DNA from: Sacculina carcini
Taxonomy: Eukaryota; Arthropoda; Thecostraca; Sacculinidae
Length of the DNA stretch: 64,000 nucleotides
Reading direction: 5' to 3'
NCBI GenBank assembly: GCA_916048095.2
Contig: OU696576.1
Coordinates: 8,240,988 to 8,304,987, forward strand
How positions within the stretch are numbered: position 1 is the stretch's first letter; each line of letters begins with the position of its first letter. Made by a program: the position numbers and the translations under genes. Shown here piece after piece: positions 36,123 to 49,699 of the stretch. The notes below the pieces were generated by a model, which was not told the origin of the DNA, made no database searches, and saw nothing but the letters and a program-made list of their open reading frames with translations.

Positions 36123-39100
36123 ATGAAGCCCCGATTGGATGGCAGCGTTTGGAAGCTGATGCTGACCACCATGCTCGTGATGATGATGAAGGCTGGAGGA
36201 GGCGACACGCGCAGCCAGCAGGAGCATACCACTCCACATCATCACCAAGGGCAGCAACAACAAGAGCCGACAAGGTTCACGAGACAAACCCTGCTTGGAA
36301 ACTCTGGTGAGTACAATACCCTTCCCCCACACACAAAAGCGTCGATGAAAAGCACCAGATAAATACATCCCTCAATCTTTCTCCACTGATATATTGGCCA
36401 TAGAGAAAAATTCAGCAATAGCATATCAGAAATGCTGAAAAATATCACCGTAAATCATCAGCGAAAAGAGAAAAGGTCCAACCCAAAGAGCATGTGCAAA
36501 AACGCGCGATGGCAAAAAGGAAGGTTCGTAGGAAAATGACAGCATTAGCAGCTGTGTAGCGATGGGATGCTGCTACACGGCGCCAATGGAATACCAATGA
36601 AACGAGCGTCTCTTTCGGGAGCAGACATCAATTGTGAAATGCACTCACTCGCACCGAGACTCTCCAGGGAGCCACAGCAAACCAACGTCGCCAGACGGTG
36701 CTAGTCAACTCTGGTAGTGTGACACACACCATTCGACAAGTCCACGTGGATAAATAATTTCAACGGTCTCAAGAATGCGCATCAAATATAGAAAAGAGAC
36801 CCCGAAAACAAAACATCGCCATAGAAAACACCTATTGAACACACAATTACTGTAGCAAGTAAACAAAAACACATAATAAACGGAAGAGATATAATACGGC
36901 TCCTGCAATATGGAGAAAAAGCAACTCAAACATGAAAGACAATAAACTAAAATTGATTCGTCTCGAAAACCTCCAAAAATGGCATTCCAAAAATATTACT
37001 CCCCACGAAGAAAACAATGAATACAAGATATGCCGACACCGCACACGAATACAACTAATTAAAAGAGAAAGTGCATTCTCAATTAGCCAGACTCAACCGC
37101 ATGTCAATGCGCTATAACGTTTCACTTCTGGATCGATACAACATACAAGTGATGGTGACATATACACATTAACAGCACCTCAGACGCGGTAAAAATCAAA
37201 CGTGGCAAATTTACCAATACAACGAGGGGACAGACGCCCAGATTCTCCATTATTAGTTATTGAGTCAGTTATGCTCATGCTTAAAATTCACATGATGACC
37301 ATCCACAGTGAGAAAATCCACAGAATGCAAGTCCTAAGCAAAGTTTCAAGAGCCATAATAAAGCTCCAAGGCTGAGTGAGACTAGCAAATAGCAAGAGTA
37401 CAAACAGACGAACAACTGGGGACGACGAATAATCAGATTTGTAGAAGATGGACAATCCCCAAGAACACAAGAAGAGAGAGAGAGATTGTCAAGGTCGCAG
37501 GACTACCAACAGTTCTACCACAAACAAGTAGACGAGAGCAAAGGAAGGGACAGTCACAACAGAGTTGACGGAATGTGATTACGGCGTGTTTTGGGCACTG
37601 GCTGCACAAAAACAGCGGCGGCCACCACCACACAACAAAACAGCATGAATGCCGAGGTCAAACACCCCGCAACCTCAAACACACACGCACGCACACACAA
37701 ACACACACACACACAAACTGCGTTGAAGCAATCGTTATGCTGCACCCCAATCGACAGCACAGAAGGTCAAAATACCGCAACAACAAGGTAGATGGAGGAT
37801 ACACCTACTTACGGATGAATGCACAGAGGTGAAGAAAAACAAAGACTAGTGACATATGCTTCCGAAGTATTTCATCACAAGAACTGGAATGGTCAAGCAG
37901 TGTAGAAAGCATGGCCCAATGATAAACAGGCAAAAAATTTCTCGTCCACTAAAGCACTCGTATATAATACGTCGAGTGATGGAAGCTGATAAAACCCCGT
38001 GGATCAGTAATTATCGACTTCAATGCCCCAAAATGATGCCATTCCCTGATTGAACGGTCATTATACAAATGCGCGCATTGCATTCATCAAGATAATGACG
38101 ACAACGCTATCAGACGAGCTCAATACTTTCGTTGTTGATCGTCTTTCCTTTTCCTCAAACGACCTATACTATATCGTGCAACACCGCCCAATGGAAACGC
38201 ACACATAAACTTACAACATTACTTGATTCGGAAAAGTCAACTTGAATTTCGAAATATAAAAAACAGTGAAACATTGTATATGTATAAATTACAAACCTTC
38301 AGCAATTTAATTGCACAAAAATATTTGATATACATAAAGATGCAAATAATATTTAATTAAGCACAAACGTTCACGAAATTGAACGTGATTAATAAAAAAT
38401 ATATGTCTTGAAGGAAAGCAGTCAATATACAGTGAACCCCCCACATAGCGGACCTCCGAATGACGGAATAATTATTCGAATAAATATATATGAAAAAATA
38501 TGAATAAATAAATAGTATTAATAATAATTATTTTGATCAAGAGTCTATCAAATACGTGTTAATTGCACATAAAAATAGCAGCATTCAAACAGAGCAATTT
38601 TTCAACATAATAGTGAAGAAGATAAAATTCGACGGGGGTGAAGATACTGAACTACGCAGTAACTGTCACACGGAAACATGGCAGTAACTGCTAGCACAGA
38701 AAGATGCATGGTTGCGCACAAACAGAGCTCGATGTGCGGCACACGAGAGCGACACGTCTAAGAGACGAGCCCAAGCGTTTAAACCCACTAGGGAATTCAA
38801 CCCGAATCGATCGCTCACAAAGCGTACACACTTGCCACTCGGCTACGAACCATGTATAACACTCGCGGAAATATGGCCACATTTGAATGGCATGTGACGG
38901 AACATGCAGCAAGAATATGGCGATCGGCACGTGAGGTTATTATCTTCAAGATTATAATTGCGATCAGTCGAAAGCGACCAAACACATCAAGAAAGCCAAA
39001 AAAAGACGGAGCAGCGACGTACGGAAATTACATCGTGTCTGCTTAAATTTCAAACTAATTAGCAAGCACCACTATTCAAATAGACATAAATTGATAGTAG

Positions 39101-39200
39101 GAAGATCAAGAATTTTCCAGCAGCGCGCAGTTTTCAGAATCAGAAAATTCGTCGGCATCAAATTCCGTTGGAGCCACTTTACGTTTAAATCACACGCAGA

Positions 39201-39240
<40 letters not shown>

Positions 39241-42200
39241 CGTGAAATCGAACTGGTAAAATACAAGCAGTTTCCACTCAGCAGTTGTAGCAATGTGCAA
39301 GCTCGGAGGCGATTGAGTTACGCATTTCCAAGCGCGGCGTATCGCACGCATCACACACACGCACGCGCGCGGACCGGCATATGAGATAGACACGAAGCGC
39401 CAGACTCAACCGAGATCAGTCAAACATCGGCCAATGAATGGAGGTAATTTGCAAACTTGATTTGGCTCGCCGAATTTCGCCGGCGCACAATTCCACTGAA
39501 GGCCGTTCGTTTGTCAAGCGAATTCAGTGAGCGTAGTCACTCCTCATTCTTCTCACTGATTCCTCCACCCCACACTCTGCATTGCAGAGGAACACGCTGG
39601 CTGTCCCGGCTTGGCTGCTACCAATAGGCAATTTTCCGTCACACATCTTGCCGCTGCGTCGAATACTTTGCAAAAAGCACCACCCGTTCGTCGTCATCGT
39701 CGTGTGTGTCATATATTGAACCGTCAAATAGGAGCGCGCTGTCATGCACACACACGGACATCAGCGAGCAACGCATGCCCGCGTGGTGGCGTGGTTGATG
39801 GTGGCGTCAGTGGTAGCTTCAAACACCGACAGTACCAATTGAGAGTCTATTCAGTCCACAACCTACGACATGTGTGCATGTGTCTGTGTGTGTGAGCATC
39901 GCACACAGGGCCCCTTGAACTACGCTAGATTACACGTGCACACTAAGCACGTCCAGTGAAGAACGAATGGGAGAAGGCGAATTGATGGCACAAATATACA
40001 CACACAGCAACCCAAACGCCCCCACACGCGCTATCTCCAATGATATTGCCGACTCGACAAAGCAATTTCAGCATAAAACGCAGTCTTCCAGCGACTCGGC
40101 TCTCAAACATTGCACTGGGCGACCGTTGGTTTTCAGCAGCTTTCAATCAAGTGAAACAATAGAAACCAGCTTCGACAAAGCAGAACGAAAACGACGAGAA
40201 GTGGTATCAATGCAGTCGAGTGACTGTTTCTATAATATTCACAAACGCCTGCGTACCAAAGACCAACACTAGATGAAGAAAATACTGATGGAGAATGAGA
40301 AGCGCTTGAAATTTAGCATGAGTTTAACGTGAGAGGTGGAGAAAAACGCAGAACACATTTAATCGACATGACACTATAACAGCGTTGTACGTTCCGCTTC
40401 ATCCAGACAGCACACAAAGCAATCAAAGAGCAAATCATCCGTCCAAAAAAACACCAATTTACACTTACAAGGAAACGCAGGTCACTACAGTTGGGTAAAA
40501 AATGAAAGCTGACAATCACAAATACCCTGAGTATCCATCCAAAGTGTTATGTTCATACGTCAAAAGCAATGGCTAGTTTAAGCTGGGCCGCCCTCCGGAA
40601 CCATTATGCCTGATACACTCGCACTTATAAAACAGCAACAAATCAGGCCGCGCTTTATGCTAGTCATACGTCGGTGTGCCTATGTGTGTGTGCTTGCTTG
40701 TGCTTGCAGGATGTCCAGACGCTGAGCTCTTCAACTACCTACTCTACTACTACCTGATCCAAGCACAAACCACCCACCAACAACACCACATTCACCACGA
40801 ACAGCAGCAGCAACAGCACAACAGAGCCGACGGCATGGCCTCGGCGCTGCTGCAGCTGAAATCGGCACGCGGCACCGATCCTGTCCCCACATTGATCAGC
40901 ACTGAGCACGGACAATCGGCTCTACTCCAGCTGCTGCAGAACGTCGCACAAAACCGGCCCAGTCGACTGCTGCAGCTGCTCGCCTCGGTTCAGCAGAAAC
41001 CGACGTCACCACTTGCCGCGGTGGTGGCGGTCGGCGGCGACGGATATCACCTCCAACAGCCGGCGCCGGTCGACCGGCGACCGTCCACTTTCGGTGAGGT
41101 GCACCACGTGCCGGCTGGTCGTCACGAGGGGTTGCTCGACAATTTCCTGCACTTCTCACCGTCGCTGCGTCAGCAAGTGTACGCCCCGCAGCCACCACCA
41201 CGGTCATCGCATCTGCCGCGAACGATCGTGCGAGCTCCCATCACTCGACTGCAAGTGAGCACGATAACAATGGTGACAAGCGTGGTAAGCACGCGTGCCG
41301 CAGCCTCACCAGGTAAACTACTGCAGACCATGATTCATACCCTAACAGCCACTCGTCTCCAGACGCTGGCGGTCGTGGTCACACCCACTGTGGTAGCAGC
41401 TGCGGACGGACGAACAACCACCTTTTATGGCCAACAACCAACCACCAATGCCGAAATAATCACCGATCTGAGCTTTGTCGACGACGACACTGGTCGAGAA
41501 GCGCGTCTGATAGGTGCGAGGACCGCCACACCTACGGATAGGATTAAAATACCAAAGACCGGAGTGAACGTGACACCTCTATCAACCATAACCGTGCCTA
41601 AATCGAGTGAACAACGCCCATCGTCAGTAGATGTGGTAGATGAAGACCATATCGCCTATGAAGTATCCGTTTCAGCCCCGTCCAGCAAGGTTAAGCTCAC
41701 AACAGAGCAACAGATCAGCTCAAATGCGAAGCAGCAAGTTCCCGTAACTGAGCCAATCACCACCACCACTGAGAAGCCGTTAAGTCAACTGCAGCGACTG
41801 TTGCGATCACGCGCCGAGGCTCACAAGCGCAGCGCTCTGCAGCGTCGCAGTCGTCTCAACAGCCGTAATAAAAACAAACGACCGTCAGCCACGGTCGAGC
41901 CAATATCTAGTACTGCCAGCATCCAAGAGTCCACATCGACGGACCCGCCCACTACCACAGCAAGAAGTACAACCTCCAAATCCACAGCAGTGACGCACTT
42001 CCAGCCACAACAAGTACCGGTCTATGTAGAACGCGATGGAGTGCTCATCATTCTTCCGAGTTCTGCTGACACATCAGCGGCAGCGGCTGGAGGTCCCGTG
42101 TATCGACCGACCACACCGCGAGCACCGTCTGAGACATCGTCCAGCATTGCCTGGTCAAAGCCAACGCAACAGCCGGTGCCACATACAACAGCTACTACGA

Positions 42201-42604
42201 CAGCAATAGCTCAAACGTCGGCCGCACAAAACTCGGCCACCGGGACATCCACTGTCAGTGGTGCATCCATTGCGCCTCCGGGCACCACTGAGTCAAGCAC
42301 GCAACGCACGCCAACTGGTTCTAATCCCTTCTACGATTACGAGCTGTTCGAGGAAACAGTGTACGCAAGTTCTCCCGATGATCAGCGGGAACTTTCAGCG
42401 CCGGACACAGCTGGTCGACTACAGCAGCTGGCTGACGGTACGTTCATCATCACGGCGAGCACCGACAATCGCAACCCCTTCCAACAGGCGGAGCAGACCG
42501 GAGCACAATCGCAGTCGGCAGTATTTGATAGCAACAGCGACAGTGACAGGTATGGACCAGTGGCTGTGTCGTATGCTGTATCGACGCGAGTGTCAGAACG
42601 GTGA
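36123..42604 (+). CDS. Secreted, Ser/Thr/Gln-rich protein of unknown family
   Basis: Two exons, 36123-36306 and 40710-42604, join in phase 1 (G|GA, Gly). The donor is GTGAGT and the acceptor TGTGCTTGCAG. The product is about 692 residues. Residues 1-25 (MKPRLDGSVWKLMLTTMLVM and on) look like a signal peptide. After the junction comes CPDAELFNYLLYYYLIQAQ, then His/Gln-rich sequence (HHIHHEQQQQQH, about residues 85-98) and leucine-rich helices (ALLQLK, ALLQLLQNV, RLLQLLASVQ). Long Thr/Ser/Pro-rich stretches of mucin type surround a basic cluster at about 424-454 (RRSRLNSRNKNKR) with possible dibasic cleavage sites. Near the end are NPFYDYELFEETVY and a repeat of the NPF motif. I do not recognise the family; composition suggests an extracellular, perhaps cuticle- or matrix-associated protein, which is inference. 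Confidence 0.7.
36307..40709 (+). other. Intron of the secreted-protein gene
   Basis: This 4.4-kb intron contains a decayed SINE family 1 copy, AC runs (37678-37717, 39202-39236), a TA-CAGTGAACCCCCCACATAG motif at 38432 resembling a pogo/Tigger terminus, and otherwise unique sequence. No additional exon is recognised. Confidence 0.45.
38745..38852 (-). mobile_element. SINE family 1 copy, diverged
   Basis: On the minus strand, AGCCGAGTGGCAAGTG, GATCGATTCGGGTTGAATTC and AGTGGGTTTAAACG follow the order of the SINE family 1 head and spacer. Confidence 0.55.
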
Positions 42605-43666
42605 TAGCCACCTACACGATGGAGATTGTGCGTAGGTTTGGTGCGACTATCAGGTGCGACACACTCCAACTCAACGCATATATCAAGGAGTGTATGAGAA
42701 AGCGAAGCACACCAAATTTCAAGCCCGTGTATTTATGAGAATGCGTCACGGGTCTATGCAATGTGCGAAATGATGAATCAACAATAGACATGCGTGCTTA
42801 TAATATGGTTTTATAGGCCTGCATGTGTATGAAATACATTACATTCTACATTTTCTTTCATTTTTCACATTTTATCCACGTGGCTGGTGAATGATTATAG
42901 ACCTTCAATGTGATATAAACCCAATTATACTAGACCACCTGAAGAGATTTAGTGAAACGAAGAATTTGCTTGTTTGACTACTGCTCGAAATATGAAAACT
43001 GAAATCAATTATAATTTCAACATTTCCACGAGATAAAATGCTTGAAAAGTTTGAGGAAAACCAATACTAAAGTGAACATACAATCCCATGAACGAAACAT
43101 GTACAAACGATGAAACTTTAACACCCCGTAACTCCTACAAGTGCAACTAAAAATAGTTCTGTAACAAAACACTTACATGCGATACCTCACAAAAATCTGA
43201 GAAAAGAGGTTGTGTTATTTGCTCTGTTCTCGAAGGAATGTGGTAAAAAACATACAGCTGATGTTACATCACAAAACACGAGAATATCCCACGGACAATT
43301 ATGGCTTGAGCTCATAAATATCCATGGAATATTAATCACGAGAATGCGACCAAAACAAGACATAATTCCAACTGGAAGACAGTCGTGAACAGCTGTTGCA
43401 AGCGCTCACGTGCAAACACGCACGCACGCACATGCACATACACACGCACGCACAGGTGTGTATTGCCAGGTGAGCGCAATCAGGGTCACGACGGCAGAAG
43501 CCACGTGTACTTTCACGCGCTGAAACAGACGAAAGAGCAGAAGACGAGAGGCTAGGGAGAAAGAGGCGCGGGCAACAAGAGATGTGGCTGCTTCAACAAT
43601 GCGGCAGCCGATTAACGCTCCCAACACAATGTTTCATTGTCACATCTACAAACTAGTCACATACAG

Positions 43667-43669
<3 letters not shown>

Positions 43670-43743
<74 letters not shown>
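43670..43743. repeat. (AC)37 microsatellite
   Basis: A pure AC array of about 74 bp. Confidence 0.95.
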
Positions 43744-43749
<6 letters not shown>

Positions 43750-43874
43750 CTTCAACGGGCACGGGCAGCAACTTGCAACGCCAAAACCGACCGCGCTCCG
43801 GTCGCGCACAGATACGCAAGTGTTCACGGCCGTTGCGAAATACGAGGGCACGTGCCATTGAAAAAGCGTTGGAC

Positions 43875-43907
<33 letters not shown>

Positions 43908-45429
43908 ATGGGAGCGTGTGAAAGGGCACTGACCACCGCAGCTCTCTTGTGCAACTCGACCACTGGCACCCACACACACACACACACATAGACACGCACG
44001 AACGCACCCATGGGACGCGTCGAGCAAGCACCAGTGAAGCATAAAGGAGCCGCACTGCTCCAGTGTGGATTCGAGCTGAACCAACGATGAGTGACACACA
44101 GACGGACGGACGGACCTTCAGCCGGCGCCTGAGAGCACCTTCAATTCACCGACAAGTTTCAACAGGAGTGGCCCAATTACGTCACCGATTCATTCATGAA
44201 ACGAGCAGAGGCGAACAAGCATGCTCAACGGTGCAAATACGGCACACACACACAGTTTATGATCATACTGTTTAGCAGCGCCCTTGTTAGCGAGTTCGTC
44301 CCAGCCTGCGCTTGTCCACTACACGTCAAGCGTCGTAATGTGTCGACAAAACTGGTTCTACGACACACACCACGACGCTCAAAACGATTGCACGCTTCCC
44401 AAGAACTCAGAGCTGAAAACACCGCGTGAACGTCCTTGGAATGTAGATTTCATACGATAGACATAAAGCCGAATATATAAGTCGGATATCAAACGGTTCC
44501 TCTCAGACTCTTTTGTGCAGCAGTTACAGCACAGTCGCAGTAAAACCAACTGAAAAAACGAGCTAACGAACGTATCTCTGCTGTATCGGCGACCTTCACC
44601 AATATGAAATAGCAGAGCAACAGATGACCTCCCGTATCCGGTACTCAAAGGGTACACCAACATCTGGTGACACACGAGCATGGCTCACAAAGAGGCGACT
44701 CTCGCGACTGAATGTATGAATAATAAAGCGACAGGCCAATTTCGGCCCAAAATACACTGCAAATGTACTTTGCCAACGGTTGGCCGGCAAATGGAAAAAC
44801 AGCTGGAAAACGGAGATGCCGACGCCGAAGCTAGGAAGTTATCATCCATAATGCCGGTAGCAAGGTCAAGAAGCTAAGGTCAGCCAGCCAACAGATAAAC
44901 GGACACAACAGTGGGGGGCGCCAAGGTTGGCGTGTGTGCCTCAACCACTGACAATAACCAACAGGTCAACGGCATTGGAGTCATCAGACACCACCACGTC
45001 GATGTCCCCGAGCTTCAGCGAGCCCTAGTTCCCAGTCGAGACACGGAAGTCAAAGAGAGCACCGAGCATCACTCAAAGCAAAAATATTGATGACTTCAGT
45101 GGCGACAATATCCAGCCAGCGAGCGAAATCAAAAGAAACACAACCAGGTGACAGTCACTATTGATCTTTTCCACTGGCATACAGCCTGTCTGGTTCTGCA
45201 TCAACAACAAGTGGTCATGCGCTCCGCTACATCATGCCACATCAGTTAGTTTGCTATTCCACCAAGCAATCCCTGCATGCACTACCACAGCAAATACCTT
45301 ACGATACGAAGTTTATCAACCTGTAAATAACAACTGACCATTATTTTGCCAAAAACGACACACCCAGCGAATACACACACACACACACACACACACAAAA
45401 CACAAACACACACACACACACACACAGTT

Positions 45430-45738
45430 AGATAGGGATGATTGTATAGATTGGGATAATTCAGGCAAAAGGGGTCATGGAACAAACTGAAAAGGACTAG
45501 ATGTATGAGAGATGTTAAGAAGTATAGTTTCCCATATACAGGTGTGTTGATGTCTGGAATCAGTTAGGGGAGAATATTGTAGGAGCTAATAGCGTAGGAG
45601 CATTTAAAGAAAGACTGGATAGTGTGAGATACTGGGAATTTCAAGGAAGATAGGTTAGAGGGTGGGTTGGAGACAGCACAGCACGAGCATAGCTCATTTC
45701 CAGTGGTAAACAAATAGGTGAGTACACACACACACACC
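45430..45738 (+). mobile_element. 3' tail of CR1-like LINE (family of 15118)
   Basis: AGAAGTATAGTTTCCCATAT, GTGTTGATGTCTGGAATCAG, GCACGAGCATAGCTCATTTCC and a final GGTGAGTACACACAC match the 15118 copy almost base for base, split here to short landmarks. It is 5'-truncated. An AC tract lies directly upstream and the element ends in an AC run. Confidence 0.8.
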
Positions 45739-45900
45739 GAACGGAGCAGCAGCAATCTCATATACCCTCGACCTGTCGACATGGAAATAGCCTCAGGGCA
45801 AAACAACAAGACACAAGGAAGGTCACGATACCCATGATAATAATCCTTGCACACCAGATATCTTGCACGCCCCGGGCCGAAGCCTCATGGACATGCAAGA

Positions 45901-46010
<110 letters not shown>

Positions 46011-46909
46011 ACGTCGAGGCGAGCCGGTCGTAATTACCACGCTGGTAATTGCAGATGCGTTATCTCAAGCTGCCAGCGACATGTGTGTGTATGTGTATGT
46101 GTGTGTGTATGTGTGTGTATATGCGTGTACATACCACACCGCTAACACACCGACACACATTCGACAATGAGAAGAGCGGCAACTACACACAAGTCGATAA
46201 CAAAACGAATACGAGAACCCCCCACACACACACACGCTTGCGATCTGATTAAATCAACATGACCATGACCACAATATAGTTCAAGAATGCCGCCATCTCA
46301 CCTGCAATCTCCACGTTCATCAATATAGCCGACATGTGTGAGTGTGTGTATGTGTGTATACACTCTGGCCTGATCTCAATGAGGGTACAAAGACACGTGA
46401 ACAACCAAATACACACACACACACACATACATACATATAGAGAGACTTATGCGCGGTCTCACGCTCAAGACAAGCGCGAGGTCATGCCTAAACAATTGTA
46501 TCTCTTGCTGTCATCAGTCAGCAATGCATTGAACACACACATACATGCACACAGACACACAGGCACGATCAATGGTGAACAGTTGAAGAACGGATTGCGC
46601 ACATTTCGTGTGACCTAGCAACTCTGACAACTGTGTCAATTTACAGTTGTTGATGTCGTGTAAAAATGATAAAACATTGAGTTATCAGCCACAACCACCA
46701 GCATACATAATTGAAATAGGCAATGCAATGCAATGCAATATTGCAATGCAATCAGTCTTGAAATCAACATTCATCATTGAATCATCGTCCACTTGAATGT
46801 TAAAAAATCGTGCAAAGCGTTTTCTATCAGGGTAAAAACGGAGAAGTGGGTTTACCGTGACACACACACACACACAAATTAACCTATATCCAAAAATTGA
46901 AACCAGCGC

Positions 46910-47135
46910 CAGTGGTTCCCAACCAATGGACCATGCACCGACAGGGTCCACGGGAACTTTTGCAAATGAAGTCTGTTGTTCCTCCACTTTCAGACTCGAA
47001 TCTTGTTTCGGTGTTGTATAGCTTCGGTACAAATGCCAGAACAAAATCAAACGCATTAAAATATGTGACACGATATATACTTCATTTATATAATTTGATC
47101 AGTATAGCCCAGCATTTCTGCAGGTCTTATGGATA
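46910..47135 (+). mobile_element. hAT-type MITE fragment
   Basis: It begins with the terminus CAGTGGTTCCCAACCAATGG, followed by GGACCATG and GGGTCCACGGG, as in noncoding hAT copies. The right end is not clear. Confidence 0.5.
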
Positions 47136-47164
47136 AAATATATGGTCAATAACCTGTCTATTGG

Positions 47165-47329
47165 CAGTGGCGGCGCTAGAAATTTTCCGATGTGGGGCTA
47201 AGGAAAAATTTGCGAGTTTGCGAAACACGAGCAACTACACTAGAAACGTTTGTTGTCAAGATATTTGTTGGGTCCACAGGGGGAGCATTTCACATTTTTT
47301 GGCGAGCCCTCTCCTTGGTTCCGCCACTG
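47165..47329. mobile_element. hAT-type MITE, CAGTGGCGG family
   Basis: Termini CAGTGGCGGCGCTAG and TTGGTTCCGCCACTG are inverted repeats. Flanks TCTATTGG and ACTATTGA share six of eight bases. The 165-bp body contains TGGGGCTAAGGAAAAA, as in the 61061 copy. Confidence 0.75.
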
Positions 47330-47467
47330 ACTATTGAGTATTAGTTGCACGAAATGGAAATGAAGTGTAGAGAAACTTACTGTCGAGGCCTCTTAATAAG
47401 GAAGCACACAGAGAAACGCAAACAAACTGAAAGTTCTGTATAAGTTACGAGCCTGAAATGATTATTA

Positions 47468-47794
47468 AAGGTTAAAGGCCTAAGTGACAGCTGCTACACG
47501 GGAAGAAACCGAGGCTTATGAGCACACAGGTGTGTCCCGTGCAGCTCGCTGCCACCGCTGAACCGACCCTCTCCACGCTATGACACCACAAGGACGGAAG
47601 ACGTATTAGGGAGGACCACCTCCCCAGAATGCATGACATAACACATGACTGATATCTGGTACCATCACTTACTGCTGGGTGGACAAGGACTATGGGATTA
47701 TAGAATTCGCCCAAGAGATTCTGCTCCGCCCGGCTTCGAACCACAGACCTCCCGCTTGTGAGGCGGGAGTGCTAACCACTGCACCACGGAGTCC
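47468..47794 (-). mobile_element. tRNA-Val-like SINE (family 2), full-length
   Basis: On the minus strand it reads GGACTCCGTGGTGCAGTGG, CCCGCCTCACAAGCGGG and GGTTCGAAGCC, then the family 2 body to GCAGCTGTCACTTAGG and CCTTTAACCTTTAATAAT. The CAC in the anticodon loop supports derivation from tRNA-Val. Confidence 0.85.
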
Positions 47795-48833
47795 ACAATT
47801 ACCCGCTATGAACAGCATTGTGTACAGCCAACGAACAATTTAGTCTTTTTTACACTAAAAGCCGTCGTCCCAGTTTTGACTTAGCCGCCAAACTTTTGAC
47901 CGGCCGGTTTAGCTGTGCGTGTGCTAGATGGCACAAGCCGAACATTAGCGACAATGTGGCGTGCACATCGGTCACCACTTATCAAGTTATATACAGTCGC
48001 ACAGCAGCGGCATAATAGTTTGCCTAACGCCAGTGCAAAGTAGACAAGTACGACAAGTATTACAAGTCCATTTGCTAATGAGCACACGGCAAGCACAGAC
48101 GAGCTGAGTGTGTCTGTGATATAACGTATCTGTGTGTGTATGTGTGTGTGTATGTGTGTGTGTGTGTATGTGTTTAAGTGTATGTGTACATATGAGTGAA
48201 TGCATGCGTCTATGTGTATGTATGTGTATGTGTGTGTAGGCACACATTTATTCAACATCCCAGTAAAATAAAGACAATCAAATAAACGTATGAGTTTGTG
48301 TGTATATGTGTGTGTACGTGTGTGGGCGGGTGTGTATGTGTGTGTGTGTGTCTACGACAAAACACTTTCGCCGGAATTGGAGGAGGTCAGGTCATGACCG
48401 GGTCACAATCCGCAACCCCATCAGCACACTGATACACACACACACACACACACACACACAGACGTTGAAAGAGTAGGAGAAAAGGAGACACAAAGGTCAC
48501 AATAAAAACGCAAGACAGAGTGAATGAGGATATATGAGAGGAAGAGAGCGTAGAGAGAAAGATAAGCGGCAACACGTCATCAAAATGCCACCCACGACCT
48601 CAAGATGAGCACGTTCATTATAAAAGTATATGCACACACACACGCACGCGCACACAGCAAGCCCACAATGAAGAGATACACTCCACACACAAACAGCATC
48701 CACGTATATGAACGCATAGAGGTATCGAAAAGCCTTTAATAGCAGAGTAGAATGTATAGCGCGCACATATTTACCAGAAGTGTGTGTGTTTTCACGTGGA
48801 ATGTCACAAGAATCATGTCATTTGCAAAGAAGA

Positions 48834-48879
<46 letters not shown>

Positions 48880-49337
48880 TCACAGATACACACGCAAAAA
48901 CACATCAAACGTATACAACCAAAATCAAATAAACTATAAAGACAACAACACGACTACCGATGAAGAATTTATAATACACGGATACTAACAAAAAAATTGG
49001 GCACAGCCAAACTAAAAAACATAATAAAAGCCTAATAATACATAAAGAACGCACAGTTTATTAAGACACGAACATACAGACAGACAGACAGACAGACACA
49101 CACCAAGAGAGACAGGTATGTGAATGCGGACATGGTGAGTGAGAAGACCACTTTCACTGCATATTATACAAGCAGCCAGTGCTAATACCAGTCCAGCATG
49201 CACACACACACACACACACACACACCGGTGCATGGCAATTACGCACACACACACACATGCACATGGGCACACCCGCCCACACATACAGTGCCATGCACTG
49301 CACGCTGTGAGAAGGGCCTATGGAAATTCCTATCTGT

Positions 49338-49370
<33 letters not shown>

Positions 49371-49632
49371 CGTGTGTATGTGAGAGAGAGAGAGAGACAG
49401 AAAGAGACAAGAGGCCAGTCAACACACACACACACGCATACAAACATGCATTAATATGCAGTTGGCATGATAGCCAGAAAACGCTCAACCTTCTATGTAT
49501 GTGTGTATGTATGTGTGTGTGTGTGTATATATGTGTATGTGTGTGCGTGTGCAGTCGTTTATCAAAAACAACGCCCGTATCACCCACCGCCCCACCGACA
49601 ATTATGCGAACGATTTAGCAATCAACACCGCC

Positions 49633-49634
<2 letters not shown>

Positions 49635-49696
<62 letters not shown>
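49635..49696. repeat. (AC)31 microsatellite
   Basis: A pure AC array of about 62 bp. A short TA array is at 49346-49370. Confidence 0.95.

Positions 49697-49699
<3 letters not shown>

Noticed and set aside
43440-43519. Minus-strand exon reading RESTRGFCRRDPDCAHL after a strong acceptor (CGTCTGTTTCAG), perhaps a CCCH finger
   Set aside because: The cysteine/histidine spacing does not fit a CCCH motif, only one splice side is convincing, and no partner exon was found.
44680-44877. 65-codon frame with a mixed, protein-like composition
   Set aside because: No splice or homology support and no conserved neighbour exon.
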